From NCBI RefSeq assembly GCF_001649575.2, contig NC_051452.1:15696079-15760078 (forward strand): a stretch of DNA of 64,000 nt, in the 5' to 3' direction. Made by a program: the position numbers and the translations under genes. This document shows, one piece after another, positions 11,753 to 22,560 of this stretch. Within the stretch, counting starts at the first letter, position 1, and each line of letters begins with the position of its first letter. The notes beneath the pieces are model-generated. The model ran no database searches, was not told where the DNA came from, and worked only from the letters and a program-made list of their open reading frames with translations. The DNA is from Kryptolebias marmoratus. Taxonomy: Eukaryota > Chordata > Actinopteri > Cyprinodontiformes > Rivulidae.

Positions 11753-12322
11753 NNNNNNNNNNNNNNNNNNNNNNNNNNNNNNNNNNNNNNNNNNNNNNNN
11801 NNNNNNNNNNNNNNNNNNNNNNNNNNNNNNNNNNNNNNNNNNNNNNNNNNNNNNNNNNNNNNNNNNNNNNNNNNNNNNNNNNNNNNNNNNNNNNNNNNNN
11901 NNNNNNNNNNNNNNNNNNNNNNNNNNNNNNNNNNNNNNNNNNNNNNNNNNNNNNNNNNNNNNNNNNNNNNNNNNNNNNNNNNNNNNNNNNNNNNNNNNNN
12001 NNNNNNNNNNNNNNNNNNNNNNNNNNNNNNNNNNNNNNNNNNNNNNNNNNNNNNNNNNNNNNNNNNNNNNNNNNNNNNNNNNNNNNNNNNNNNNNNNNNN
12101 NNNNNNNNNNNNNNNNNNNNNNNNNNNNNNNNNNNNNNNNNNNNNNNNNNNNNNNNNNNNNNNNNNNNNNNNNNNNNNNNNNNNNNNNNNNNNNNNNNNN
12201 NNNNNNNNNNNNNNNNNNNNNNNNNNNNNNNNNNNNNNNNNNNNNNNNNNNNNNNNNNNNNNNNNNNNNNNNNNNNNNNNNNNNNNNNNNNNNNNNNNNN
12301 NNNNNNNNNNNNNNNNNNNNNN
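11753..12322. other. Assembly gap (570 N)
   Basis: Run of unknown bases inside the nested retroposon. Reading frames that cross it are artefacts. Confidence 0.99.
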
Positions 12323-12383
12323 TCGCATCTCTCTCACTCCCCCCCTCCTCCTTCCCTCTTTCTTTATCTTAGTAATTACTACA

Positions 12384-12680
12384 TCGGCTGTTTTAGCGGG
12401 CCACCGGTACCATTTAGAAATTTGGTACTGTTTAGTTTAGCTTTATCTTCCTGTACACTTAGTTTAGTTGTGTACATTTAGTCAGGCTTAGATCAGTTTA
12501 GTTTAGCTACTATTTTTGACTGTCTTAGCTCATGCTTAGATATGTCTGTTTTTACTTCGGCTGTATAGCGGGCCTTGGGTACTTTTAGATAGTTCGGTAC
12601 CGTTAGTTTTAGTTTTAGCTTAGTTTAGTTCTGTACATTTAGTCATGCTTAGATCTGTTGGTTTAGCTTAGCTTATTTAG
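12384..12680 (+). repeat. ~175-bp tandem duplication in the retroposon 3' region
   Basis: Two diverged copies start at 'cggctgttttagcgggcc' (12384) and 'cggctgtatagcgggcc' (12559). Each continues to a 'tgtacatttagtca' and 'gcttagatc' segment. It looks like a duplicated 3' UTR module. Confidence 0.65.
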
Positions 12681-12807
12681 ACAATTAGTACCTGTCATTA
12701 TCATGTTCTGTACTTTGTCTGTAATTTTGTTCTTGTGTTGTAAAGCACTTTGAGTCGCCTTGTGCTGAAAAGTGCTATATAAATAAATGTACCTACCTAC
12801 CTACCTA

Positions 12808-12939
12808 CCTTAAAAAAACATTTTGGCCACAAGGACAAGAAGTATGTTCAGAGGAGTTCAAAGAAATCATTAAAAACCTAAAATTAATATGACATTCATG
12901 ATTATTTTGAGTGGTTGCACACTTTTGACCACAACTGTA
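12808..12939 (+). mobile_element. 3' end of the interrupted Tc1 relic
   Basis: After the retroposon the Tc1 sequence resumes: 'ttggccacaaggacaag', 'agaaatcattaaaaacc', and a terminal 'gaccacaactgta'. That ending is the usual Tc1 terminal text in fish. Confidence 0.7.
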
Positions 12940-13435
12940 TTTAAAATTTTCAAAAATCACATTATCTAAAAAGAACTAGCATTGGTTATTTTTGTAGTGA
13001 TGACTTTCTTTTCTCCACCATCTGCCATTATCCCACTGCTAGAGTCAGTTTTATCTTATTAGGGTGGTTGAATTCCAATCAAGTTTCATTCATGGAAGGA
13101 GTAATGAGCAGGGAAATCTGTTGAGTGGCTCTTTTCAGTTTAAGAATGACACATATTTGGCCCCACTATTTTGATTTATGTCTCACAAAGACTATTGATG
13201 TAATTAGATAAAGAATATAATTTTGAGCAGGTTGACAAGATTATTTCTTTTCTCCAACTGTTTAGAGTCCAAATGAAAAAAGATAGATAAGATGTTTCTA
13301 CCAAGACTTCCAAAAGTTACCAGAGGCTACAATTTCAGAATTGGCCAGTAATATTATTAATGATGTTGACTGCATACTGGTTAGTGCTGTTGCTATACAT
13401 CAAAAATTTCCTGGTTTCAAAGTTGACTGGAGCCT
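12940..13435. other. Unassigned sequence
   Basis: Nothing recognised. AT-rich, with no frame of interest. Confidence 0.4.
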
Positions 13436-13439
13436 TTCT

Positions 13440-13690
13440 GTGAGAAATTTGCATGTATGCATGCATGTGGCTTCTCTAGGTACTCCGGTGTCTTTCTACA
13501 GTCCAAAAACAGGCATTTCAAGTAAATTGGAGAGTTTAAATTGACCTTACCAGTGAATGTGAGGATAGAGGATTGGCTGTCTTGTCAGTTTGTGTGTCTC
13601 TTCAAAGGCCCTGTGATGGAATGGTGACCTGTCCAAGGTGTACACTTGTTGACAATTGTAAATAGGGGGTGGTGGGGTTCAACTAGTGAA
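13440..13690 (+). repeat. Old copy of the tRNA-headed fish short repeat
   Basis: Decayed words of the family at 63744 can be followed: 'ggtactccggtgtcttt', 'cagtccaaaaacaggca' and 'tggtgacctgtccaaggtgt'. Head and tail are lost. Confidence 0.6.
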
Positions 13691-15015
13691 AAAATAACGA
13701 CCAACTTTCAGATTTACCACCTGCTTAAGTTTATACTACACTAAAGAAAACTACTGTTACAGAGATGTTATAATTCTGTAATAATCTTTTATTACTATTA
13801 GTTAGCATTATTTCACTTTTAATAATGCTAACTAAATCCACTCTTGGAAGCTGAGTAATTACCACTGTAGTTTACACAATCTATGTCATTTCTAAAGCAC
13901 TGTAATAAATTCAGCTCTTTTACCTAACAGTAAGGTTAGATAGTACTCAGTGATAATAAAAATTTATTTTGATATCTGAACTGGGGAAACAGTGATTAAA
14001 CCATCAACTGATTGACAGACAGCCACTCTAACCCCTTAGCTACAACCAACTCATGGTAATACAATTTCATTGCTGGGTTTAGGGACTGAAAGGACTTTAG
14101 TGGTTTTCAAACTGAAGACACCAAAACCATGGATCAGTAGAAGATATGCAGCTTGATTCCCAGACTTTCCATGTACTGAAGTGCCCTTCAGGTAGACACT
14201 GAAGGCCACATTGCTGTTATTATGGTTCACATTGTGTGTGACTGAATGTTCCATCAAACAAAATCATACGAATAACAAATACATTCACTGACAAAAAATG
14301 TCAACATCCAGAAGGAATGGTCTGATTTGGACAAAAAATGATTTGATTTGGAAGAAGCTGGCATGTTTTGAACTGAGCATTATCGCTGGATAAATGAAGG
14401 TCACTAGATCAGGAAGATGTCTTGTAGGTACATTATAAAGCATTTTCAGCACTTGACCAATTTTTGATAGCAGTGAGATTGTGGGTCTGCATGATTCTGG
14501 GTGATCGTATTGCGCAACTGCTCAGCATGTGAGGTGTACAAATGTCACAGTTGTCCAATGTTGGAACCATTAGGTGTGTGAGGGCACCCACACATGTCAC
14601 TTACTGATTGAGCCTATAGAAGTTTACTATACATTCGACTTGCATAAATGTTCTTACCACCTAAGTACAGAACATTGCAGTAGCAAGAGGAAAACTACAT
14701 GATATGTATTGTGCTTGTTGCAAAGATAGAAAAGAGTCTGACAATGCAGAAACACTGTCCCTGACATCCATGAGATGTTGAACATGAGAATTAATCAAAA
14801 ATCCCCAGAGCTTTAAGAAGATTATATTGATTCTAATCCATTCTCATGGCCATCCCATTGCAGAGGTCTTCGACCAGATCAGCAATTTAATTATTTCTAC
14901 TGTAAGACTGCTGTCAACTTTCTTTTGAGGTCTCACATTTTAACTAAGCTTTGTATTACTCTTATAAAAGCTTCATATCTCCTTTAACCTAAGGCCCAAT
15001 TAACAGCTTAGGTTG
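13691..15015. other. Unassigned; possible DNA-transposon relic
   Basis: The part 14280-14790 ('gagcattatcgctggat', 'ggtgatcgtattgcgcaac') has the feel of an old transposase region, but no motif is readable. The rest shows nothing. Confidence 0.3.
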
Positions 15016-15019
15016 TTGG

Positions 15020-15310
15020 TAATTTACTTTATACAAAGGACTCAAAGACTGACGGCTGAAGAGAAATTTGTTTGAGCAATTATAATAATGGGTTCATGTG
15101 TTTTGGACAGTCTTGCAATCTGTCTCTGTCTCTGAGAGCAACAACCATCACTTGCCATAGAGAAATACTTCCTAGATAGGCAATAGTAGATTACATTCTT
15201 GTATAGACATTGTCTTCACAGATGTTTATATTTTCATAACGATGGTAGACAGTTGGACTTCAAGCAAGTTTCTCTGGGGCACTCTGGCCTTGACTTAATA
15301 AACCCTGATC
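15020..15310 (+). repeat. Dispersed repeat X, copy 3
   Basis: The copy follows the 1690-1935 copy over most of its length: 'gactgacggctgaag' against 'gattgacagctcaag', then 'atggtagacagttggact' and 'tcaagcaagtttctctgg'. The family is unidentified. Confidence 0.6.
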
Positions 15311-15680
15311 ATCATGACACTTCAATTTCATTTGCAATTTTCGATATCTATATTTACAATTTGGTTATCAGTGGGACCTGAATAATGTAAATGGTTTGTC
15401 TTTAACCAGGTATTGTGTGTTTGACCCAAAGATTATACGTATTATAAACCAAGTGACCCTACATTATTTCTTTGATAAGAATTGAAGTCACCAGTACCCA
15501 GTTTATGGGAGCTGTAATGTTGTCTCTTTGAAAACAGAATCTGCTCACAAGAAAAGTGGGGCTTTAAGACCTTTAAGTCCTGATCAGAGGTCTAGTTATG
15601 TACGGTCTATGGTCAAACCAAGAACAGAAGAAGAAAAACAACACAAATACATGTTTTGAAAAAGTTCAGTCTAAGTGGGT
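15311..15680. other. Unassigned sequence
   Basis: Nothing recognised between repeat X and the LINE tail. Confidence 0.4.
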
Positions 15681-15917
15681 TGCTGAAATCTCCATCCATC
15701 CATTCTCTTCCGCTTATCCGGGGTCGGGTCGCAGGGGTAGCAGCCTAAGCAGGGAGACCCAGACTTCCCTCTCCCCAGCCACTTGGGCCAGCTCCTCCAG
15801 GGGAATCCCAAGGTGTTCCCAGGCCAGCCGAGAAACATAGTCCCTCAAGCATGTCCTGGGTCTTCCCCTGGGCCTCCTCCCGGTGGGACGTGCCCGGAAC
15901 ACCTGCTGAAATCTCCA
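15681..15917 (-). mobile_element. 5'-truncated LINE 3' end with 14-bp target duplication
   Basis: The insert (15695-15903) is flanked by a perfect direct repeat 'tgctgaaatctcca' (15681-15694, 15904-15917). On the minus strand it encodes the end of a fish LINE reverse transcriptase: RPRGRPRTCLRDYVSRLAWE, then LGIPLEELAQVAGEREVW and LLPLRPDPG. It ends in a (TGGA)n tail. The intact duplication and nearly open frame suggest a fairly recent insertion. I did not assign the clade. Confidence 0.85.
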
Positions 15918-16630
15918 TTTGGCAAATTTATCTCAAAGACTTAAAAACTTTGGGTTAAAACAGTCACAGCTCTGTACAGCTGAGTCAACAATAAAAGCAC
16001 AAAACAAGACACTGATGGACTCACTGACCTCACTGAATGTATGTTAAATTGCATCACATTATGGCTTGACAGGACTAATGATTAGGATTGGCAGCTTTGT
16101 GTTCTTGCATACATGTGTGCTTACACACACACACACACATGCAGTAGGACTTGTGAGAATATACACATTCCCACACATACACTCATCAGAGCAGACTCCT
16201 TAATGGCCCACTTCTCAAATCCCAAAAGGCGATAAGTGAATTTTAATTAAGAGAATATTGAGAATCTTAATAAATTATTTTAATGACCTGAAAATTATTT
16301 TGCTTCTCCGCGGAGGGAGGGCCGAAGAGAGGGGACACACATCAGTGGTTTCACCAGGAAATGGAGAAATGTGTATTTAAACAAATTACAAAAAGACAGC
16401 CAATTTCTTCTCCAATAATCAGGGTTAGATTGTTGTTTCTATATCCAGCTGCTTTATTTTTTCATTAACCTCATTTTCCTTATGTTTTTTTGAGTGTGTT
16501 TTTCAATTCTAAATCTTTCATTTTGGATTTTGGTTCTTCACTCAACCCAAGCACGTAATTGTCACTCTTTATGTTTGATGCAAAGTAAATAATTGAATGT
16601 TATTAAGTATTTAGCTAATGTTTGTGCGCA

Positions 16631-16646
<16 letters not shown>
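15918..16646. other. Unique sequence with homeobox-like AT motifs
   Basis: A (CA) run lies at 16124-16138. The segment 16190-16380 has TAATTAAG, TTAATAAATTATTTTAATG and a CpG-bearing 'ctccgcggagggagggcc'. It lacks any repeat that I know and could be conserved non-coding DNA. Confidence 0.3.

Positions 16647-16710
<64 letters not shown>
16647..16710 (+). repeat. (GA)32 microsatellite
   Basis: Uninterrupted GA dinucleotides for 64 bp, preceded by a short GT run. It creates the spurious RERERE and SLSLSL frames on the two strands. Confidence 0.97.
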
Positions 16711-16713
<3 letters not shown>

Positions 16714-17810
16714 GTGCCAGTAAAACTGGGCAGCAGATTGTGGTGATTTTCAGCCAGCTGGTCCGGCTGTTTCCCCTATCTGTCACACACACACCCACAC
16801 ACTCACACACAGCCCTGTACTCACTTTCACACACAGGGAAGTCGTCGTCAAACCAATCACAACTTCCTAATGAGATCCCTGACCAATGAACACTCAGGAT
16901 GTCTGACACTTCCTGTACTGGCTGACTAATGGCTGTGTTTAATGACTCGTGATCACTGTAAATAAAGGCATATGTTTGCTAGCAGAAGACTTGCCAACTT
17001 GATGCTTTATGTGCCATGTTGGCAGGCTTTCTCAGCTGCTGGGGATGAACTGTTTTGTAGGAATTTGTTGTGCTCTTACAAGGCAGCAGTGAAGTTGTTA
17101 AAAGCAACCAAGCCCAGAATAGAATAGTGATAAATCACTGAGTCTGATGAAAGAACATGTAATTTTGTAAAATAGAATTTACAAAACAAAGTTTTCAAAT
17201 TCAAAAGCACAAACCTGCACATGTTGTGTGAAAAAAAAAAATTCTATGCTTGACTTTAGGGTTCAGTCACAACACCCCTATAGTCTTAAAGTATCTCTTT
17301 GCTTTTTATATTTTGGGAAGTCAAAACTTTTGTTATTTCATTAGCATTTCATAGTTATTTTTTTACAGTGTATGTTATAACCTAATTTTACCTTCAACAC
17401 TTAACAATCTATACCCAAATTAGAAAAGGGAACTGTTTGTTTTATTTAAAAAGACAAGATGGACACATAAAAAGTTTGCAGGAAACTAACCCAGATGTTG
17501 AAATACTTCCACTCAAATCCAAACACTGAAGTAACCTAAACATCCTGCTGGTAAACATCTTGTCACAACCTTTTTGTAACCTCCTCTCACATAATGGTTC
17601 CATAAACTTTTTGCTTTATCTTCATTTTTCAGTGTTTTCTTCAAGTTTTAAGAAGTTAACTTTAGGATGGCTTGTTTTTATTAGCAATGATTCAGTGATG
17701 GAGGTTCACACATGAAAATTTAGCATTTTCAAATTACAACTGGGTAAACTAGATTTTTTGTGAGAACATTTTGAAGGGTGCTCATGCAATTGCTGCCTAA
17801 AATTCTAACA
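16711..17810. other. Unassigned sequence
   Basis: CA-rich motifs near 16785-16835 are followed by AT-rich text with no recognised element or exon. Confidence 0.4.
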
Positions 17811-18332
17811 CCATCTGTGCAGAATATGGACTGGAAGCCCCGAGATCAAAGTGGGGAACACCCCCAAAGGTAGTGGAGAATAACCAAGCTAAGATCCTGT
17901 GGGACTTCCAGATCCAGACAGACAAAATTGTAATGGCGAGCCAACCGGACATTGTGGTGGTGGATAAACAACAGAGGAAAGCAGTTGTGGTGGATGTAGC
18001 AATACCGAGTGATTGCAACTTTAGGAAAAAGGAGCATGAGAAACTGGAGAAATACCAGGGCCTCAGTGAGGAACTGGAAAAGGCCTGGAAGGTAAAGACC
18101 ACAATGGTGCGTGTGGTCATCGGGGCCCTCAGGGCAGACACCCCCAAACTGGAGCAGTGGCTACAACAGATCCCAGGAACAACATCAGACATCTCAGTCC
18201 AGAAATGTTCAGTTCTAGGCACAGCCAAGATACTGCGCAGAACCCTCAAGCTCCCAGGCCTCTGGTAGAGGACCCGAGCTCAGAGGATGAAAAAGAGACC
18301 ACCCGCAGAGGGTGAGAATGGAATTTTTTAAA

Positions 18333-18336
<4 letters not shown>
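17811..18336 (+). mobile_element. LINE 3' end with RLE-type endonuclease domain, copy 1
   Basis: The frame is open from about 17813 to a stop at 18268. It reads ICAEYGLEAPRSKW..., then LWDFQIQTDKIVMASQ, PDIVVVDKQQRKAVVVDV and a C-terminus ILRRTLKLPGLW. The PD...D pattern fits the restriction-enzyme-like endonuclease at the C-terminus of R2/R4-type LINEs, a clade that includes fish Rex6. Clade assignment is from memory of such sequences. A short 3' UTR (18269-18336) runs straight into (AT)n. The copy is 5'-truncated at about 17811 but its frame is intact. Confidence 0.75.

Positions 18337-18372
<36 letters not shown>
18337..18372 (+). repeat. (AT)18 microsatellite at LINE 3' end
   Basis: Perfect AT dinucleotides directly follow the LINE 3' UTR, as at the second copy (59107-59903). 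Confidence 0.95.
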
Positions 18373-18382
<10 letters not shown>

Positions 18383-18419
18383 TCAAAACAGCTGAGAAAG
18401 GAAGAAATTGATTGATAAG

Positions 18420-18625
18420 ACCGATTCAGAGCTTATGCATTAGCCTTTTTAAGCATCCTTTTTTGTTTTTATGTGACCTTTTTGTCTCTTTATGCATCCT
18501 TTTTGTTTTTTATGTCTTCTTATGCTGAAGCTTCCTTTTTTGTGTCAATATGCTTTTTCCATCTTTCTGCTCTTCCTGATTGTCGTTCTTTGCTCCTTAT
18601 GTCTCTTCTTTGTCTTTAAAGAAAT
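18420..18625 (+). repeat. Pyrimidine-rich degenerate tandem repeat
   Basis: Recurring 'ttatgcatcctttttg' and 'tttttatgt' words form an irregular low-complexity block. Confidence 0.5.
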
Positions 18626-19334
18626 CAACACACATTGAAAGTTTAGCTATTAATCAACTCACTTTCATTCTTTTTCAGTAAATTTTAGTCATTCATCACT
18701 CTGCGTTCACAGTTTCACAGAAAATGCAAATTTTCTAGTTTAATTTCTTTTTTAAATAAATAATTGTAATCTGGTAAGGCTTTTAAAGTCTGTGTATGCC
18801 CTTCTTAGTAATGTGTCAGTCCACTATTAAATTGAATGATATTGATCCATTCCAAAGAATCTTTTATAAAATTATTATTTGGTCACATTTGTCTTTTTTA
18901 TTTTGACATTTTTCTTTATACTGGCACAGATGCGGGGTTCAGACATTATTAAAGTGATGAAAAGCATTATTCCAGTTAGTCTTTGTGGAGGACAGAATAA
19001 AAAGATTTGGAAAATATCTCAACCTTAAGTCACACAGCAGAAACATGTTGGAATAACACTTGAAATTTCATGACTGATGCAATGAATAGGTGTCAGGAAT
19101 TTGAGGTCAGTAGAAAACTCTCTCAGAAAATTTGTTATAGAAAAGTGAAGGCCAGCTGTGAAAGCTCTTGCTAATTAAACACAACTTGAAGTAGAAGTCA
19201 ATTTTTTGCTAGTTTGTAGTTGTGTTGTGTAAAACTGCAATGTGGATTACCAGTAGTGCAAAACTTAGTAAATAAGAGGTGACAGGCCAAACCCCATAGG
19301 CTGTAAAATAAATGTATTAGGGCATTTTATTCTA
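18626..19334. other. Unassigned sequence
   Basis: AT-rich, with no recognised repeat or frame. Confidence 0.4.
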
Positions 19335-19800
19335 TTAAAGAATGCATATTGCCCACCTTGCATCCATACAAAGTTTTAAACAAAGATCTGGTGAGATTTG
19401 TATTCACTCAGAGTATGTGCTAGAGATGACTTGTTCACTTTAAAATACCTCAACGTGGCTTCTTCTTCTTCTTCTGGTGGTTTATAGTGGTGGTTAGCAA
19501 ACTTTATAGTGCATTACCAATACCAACTAATAAGGAGTGTGGATCAGAACAGCCAACTCAAAAACAGTACTACCTGACTGCTGGTTAAGTGGTATTGGTA
19601 CTGTTGTATCAAAGCAATTTTATGAGTATAAGTATTGGTGCACGCACACGTTATCAGACTGATACCCAATACTGGTATTAGTGCATCCCTATCAAAACCA
19701 TTATCCCCCTTTTACCTTCAAATTCATCCAATAGTTCATGAGTTATTTTGCTAACAGACAGACATGCAGGCGATGCAAATACAGGATTGCCGCCTTTCAT
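19335..19800 (+). repeat. T300 repeat, forward copy split by insertions
   Basis: The T300 start ('aaagaatgcatattgccc', then 'actcagagtatgtgctag') occupies 19335-19450. Its far end ('catgagttattttgctaac', 'agacagacatgcaggcgat', 'gattgccgcc') lies at 19725-19800. A different short repeat and a hAT-like scrap (19620-19690) sit between. This copy shows the unit's outer end, a CAGGCGAT...TTGCCGCC segment. Confidence 0.6.
19455..19565 (+). repeat. TTC-headed short repeat, copy 1
   Basis: The sequence 'cttcttcttcttctggtgg', then 'ggttagcaaactttatag', 'gcattaccaataccaac' and 'gagtgtgga', matches 51030-51120. It is a common short fish repeat that I cannot name. Confidence 0.55.
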
Positions 19801-20771
19801 GGTGTAGGCATATTACTGACATCGAGAAAAAAATCTTGCAGGTACATTTGAACAGTGCTCTTTATTTAGGACCCAGTCTATAGAATTTTTCTACAAATAT
19901 TGTATTTGAAATCAACCCTAAGGCATACCTGTAAAAAAAAAAGTTTATCTACTTTCTTGTTAAAGTAGAAGAAACTTAACTTTTTTTCCTCTAAAATCTG
20001 CTGGAAACATCTGTCCAGTGACAGCATAAAACATATTTAGCGGAACATACCTGTGGTTATTCTGGGCAGATTTCATGTGTGAATCTGTGTGAGTTGTAAC
20101 CTTTTCTCTCCTTGTCCCTGCTGTAAACAACAATATGTTCTTATCAGGTGTGTGGAGTCCTGCTCACTTTGGCTCTGGTGTTTCCGATGACCTTTTGACT
20201 CCCTGGGGATGTTTGTTATCACACAGAGTCTGCTGCTTTCAGACCAGTTAGTGCATTATCCTGTCAGCAGAGTAGATAAGGCTACACTTGACAGAACTTT
20301 TTTTTTTATGACATATTGGCTTCATCCCCCTGGTGTCACTCGTGGCTGTTAATATTGTCTGAACCCCCACCCACGACTCTAATAAAGCACGAATACACAG
20401 TGACCCAGGTGCAACTATAAATGCTTAAAGAGAAAACCCCAAGTTGGCAAAATGCAGCTGTCGTGATTTAAAATGAATTACCACTGTATTATACAGTATA
20501 TGGAACACAGTGATGAAAGGAAGATTAGATTAAATTGGCAAACTCTGGTGTAAATGCCCAATATATACATTCCAGTCAACAAAAACAACCAATTTCAGGA
20601 ACTGAGAAAGACAGGATCTTCATATTTTTGTTTGGTTTTGTTTCACTGATATACTAATTAGTGACAGTGCTTAAAAAAAATAAAATATAAAACTGCAAGA
20701 GTTAGACTTTGCAAATTCCAAAGTCAATGGCAAATACATAAACTGCCCCACCACTAAAATGGTACATATAG
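19801..20771. other. Unassigned, partly repeat-free sequence
   Basis: The segment 19990-20300 has balanced composition and no known repeat. It may be unique intergenic or regulatory DNA. No exon was recognised. Confidence 0.35.
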
Positions 20772-21488
20772 CAGTCCCTCCAGGATTTCGCGGGCATTTT
20801 TTGTGATTGTTGCGGGCTAAAATGCCTGATTTTGCGGGGCATTTTCCTAAAAGTTGCGATTTTTTTTTACTAAAATCAATAAAAAACCATAACTTTTAAT
20901 ATATAAACCAAAAATACTTACTAGTTTTGTAAGATAATTACCAACAAACATTGACATTCTCAAAAGGTGCTTTATTTGAGAACTTTGATAGCTCATAAAC
21001 TGACATTCATGACCATTTCTGGATTGTGCAGACACAAAGTGTTTGTTGATGTGTTTATGTTCGATGATTACACTGCAGGACGTGCAAAACAGCTTCCCCC
21101 ACTCTCGTGCAGCTGGGTAGGAAACTGGTTTGCGACCTCAGTGAAGTTAGTTTTAAGTTGGATATTGGATATTCGCGCTCCGCAGAGTTAGCGGATATCC
21201 AATATCCAACTTAAAACTAACTTTACTGCAGTGTTTTGTTGAAATCTTTGTGGGCAAATGTGAAGCATTAGCACACATTTTGGCTTCGGTCGCTGCTCCT
21301 GCATGCTCCCGGCATTCTGATGTTAACAGGATGTGACGTCACACATCCTCTTCGTGAGTTATTTGGGGTTATTTTGGTTAAAGTTGCGGTGTTTTGGGCA
21401 AAGTTGCACAAAGTTGCGATTTCGGGGGGTTTGCGTGATTTTGCGTCAACAGTTGCGATCGCAATATCGCGAAATCCTGGAGGGTCTG
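20772..21488. mobile_element. hAT-like non-autonomous element (717 bp)
   Basis: The ends are 'cagtccctccaggatttcgc' and 'gcgaaatcctggagggtctg', an almost perfect inverted repeat of 21 bp with CAG/CTG termini. The flanks share 'atatag' on both sides, though not as a clean 8-bp duplication. Interior text is rich in 'ttgcgatt' words. No transposase is encoded. The CAG ends favour hAT. Confidence 0.8.
21145..21222. repeat. Perfect 28-bp inverted repeat inside the hAT-like element
   Basis: The arms 21145-21172 and 21195-21222 are exact reverse complements, separated by 22 nt. Pairing can be extended outward by several more bases with one wobble. It would form a long hairpin in RNA or single-stranded DNA. 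Confidence 0.95.
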
Positions 21489-21765
21489 ATATAGTAGTGA
21501 CCACAAAAGTGAGATTTCATGAATGTAGGAGTTTATTTATCATAGCAACCCTTATGAATATTGTCTTTTTAGACATAAGCCAAAAAGTTCATTTTACTTA
21601 TCTAAATGGGTGACCCTATTCTAATGATCTGGGATGTAGCAACAAGAAAGCAGTGTATTATTGATAAAATGCAGTTTTTTTATTATCAGGGCTTCTGCTT
21701 GTTTGCAGCTCTTAATTTTATGCTGCACTTGGATGGATTACAAAATAAAATCAAAATCAACAAAT

Positions 21766-22030
21766 CAACTCACTGCATATCAGATGTAAACTCACTGTAC
21801 AATATGCCAACTCACTGTACATCAACATGTCAACTCACTGCACATGTCAACAAACTGTACATCAACATGTCAACTCACTGCACAACATGTCAACTCACTG
21901 CATATCAACATGTAAACTCACTATACAATATGTCAACTCACTACATATAACATGTAAATTTACTGTACAATATGTCACCTTACCACATCAATATGTCAAC
22001 TCACTGCACATCAACATGTCCTCTCACTAA
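21766..22030 (+). repeat. ~24-bp minisatellite, about 11 units
   Basis: Units follow 'caactcactgtacatcaac' plus 'atgt', with variants that lack 'atca' or change 'gtac' to 'atat'. The array decays towards its right end. Confidence 0.9.
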
Positions 22031-22164
22031 TTTTAACTCAATATAAACCTATATAGATATTTATGTACCTGTATAACCATTTTCAGCTACAATGGTAAAC
22101 AGTGTATCAACATCCTATAAAGGACTTTAAAGGACCCTTACTTGTTTGCAGTAATGATGGACAG

Positions 22165-22560
22165 GTTGACATATGATCAGACAGGAGTCCACGTAAACTA
22201 TGATGTTTTTAGATGATGTAATCTGTCGTGAGAGTAAAGAGCAGGTGGAAGAGAATCTGGAGAGGTGGAGGTACGCTTTGGACAGAAGCCAAGGAATGAA
22301 AGTCAGTGGAAGCAAGACAAATGAGACAGAGAGACAGGTGGAACAGCGATGCTGCAAGGAGTAGAGGTACTTAGGTGGATGAGTTTAAGTAGTCAACCAT
22401 CCAAAGAGAGGTGGAGAAGACAGCAGACAGGGTGGAGAGGATGGAGATGAGTGTCAGGGGGGATTTGTGATAAAATGATGGCTGGAAGAGTGAAAAGGAA
22501 AGTTTACAAGATGGTGATCAGACCTGCTCTGATGTACAGTTTGGAGATTATGGCATAACA
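22165..22560 (+). mobile_element. RTE-type LINE reverse-transcriptase relic
   Basis: Across frames one can read FLDDVI.CRESKEQVEENLE, RWRYALDRSQGMKVS.SKT, RYLGG and V...QVYKMVIRPALMYSLE-like text. This is the order of the RTE/BovB RT thumb region. Frameshifts are numerous and both ends are lost. Confidence 0.65.

Larger units (their letters stand above)
11584..12807 (+). mobile_element. LINE-type retroposon inserted in the Tc1 relic
   Basis: The insert is flanked by a 10-bp direct repeat 'ccttaaaaaa' (11574-11583 and 12808-12817). Its right end is a LINE-style tail: 'aaagcactttgagtcgcc', 'aagtgctatataaataaa', then an (ACCT)n microsatellite. Orientation is plus. A 570-bp gap hides the centre, so the clade cannot be read. 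The left part has no recognised domain. Confidence 0.75.

Noticed and set aside
11585..12481. Long reading frames across 11585-12481 (both strands), and likewise across 24630-25192, 31310-32542 and 59117-59878
   Set aside because: They are open only because they cross runs of N. Real coding evidence exists only in the flanks and belongs to transposons.
16562..16909. Frames with RERERE or SLSLSL
   Set aside because: Produced by the (GA)n microsatellite.
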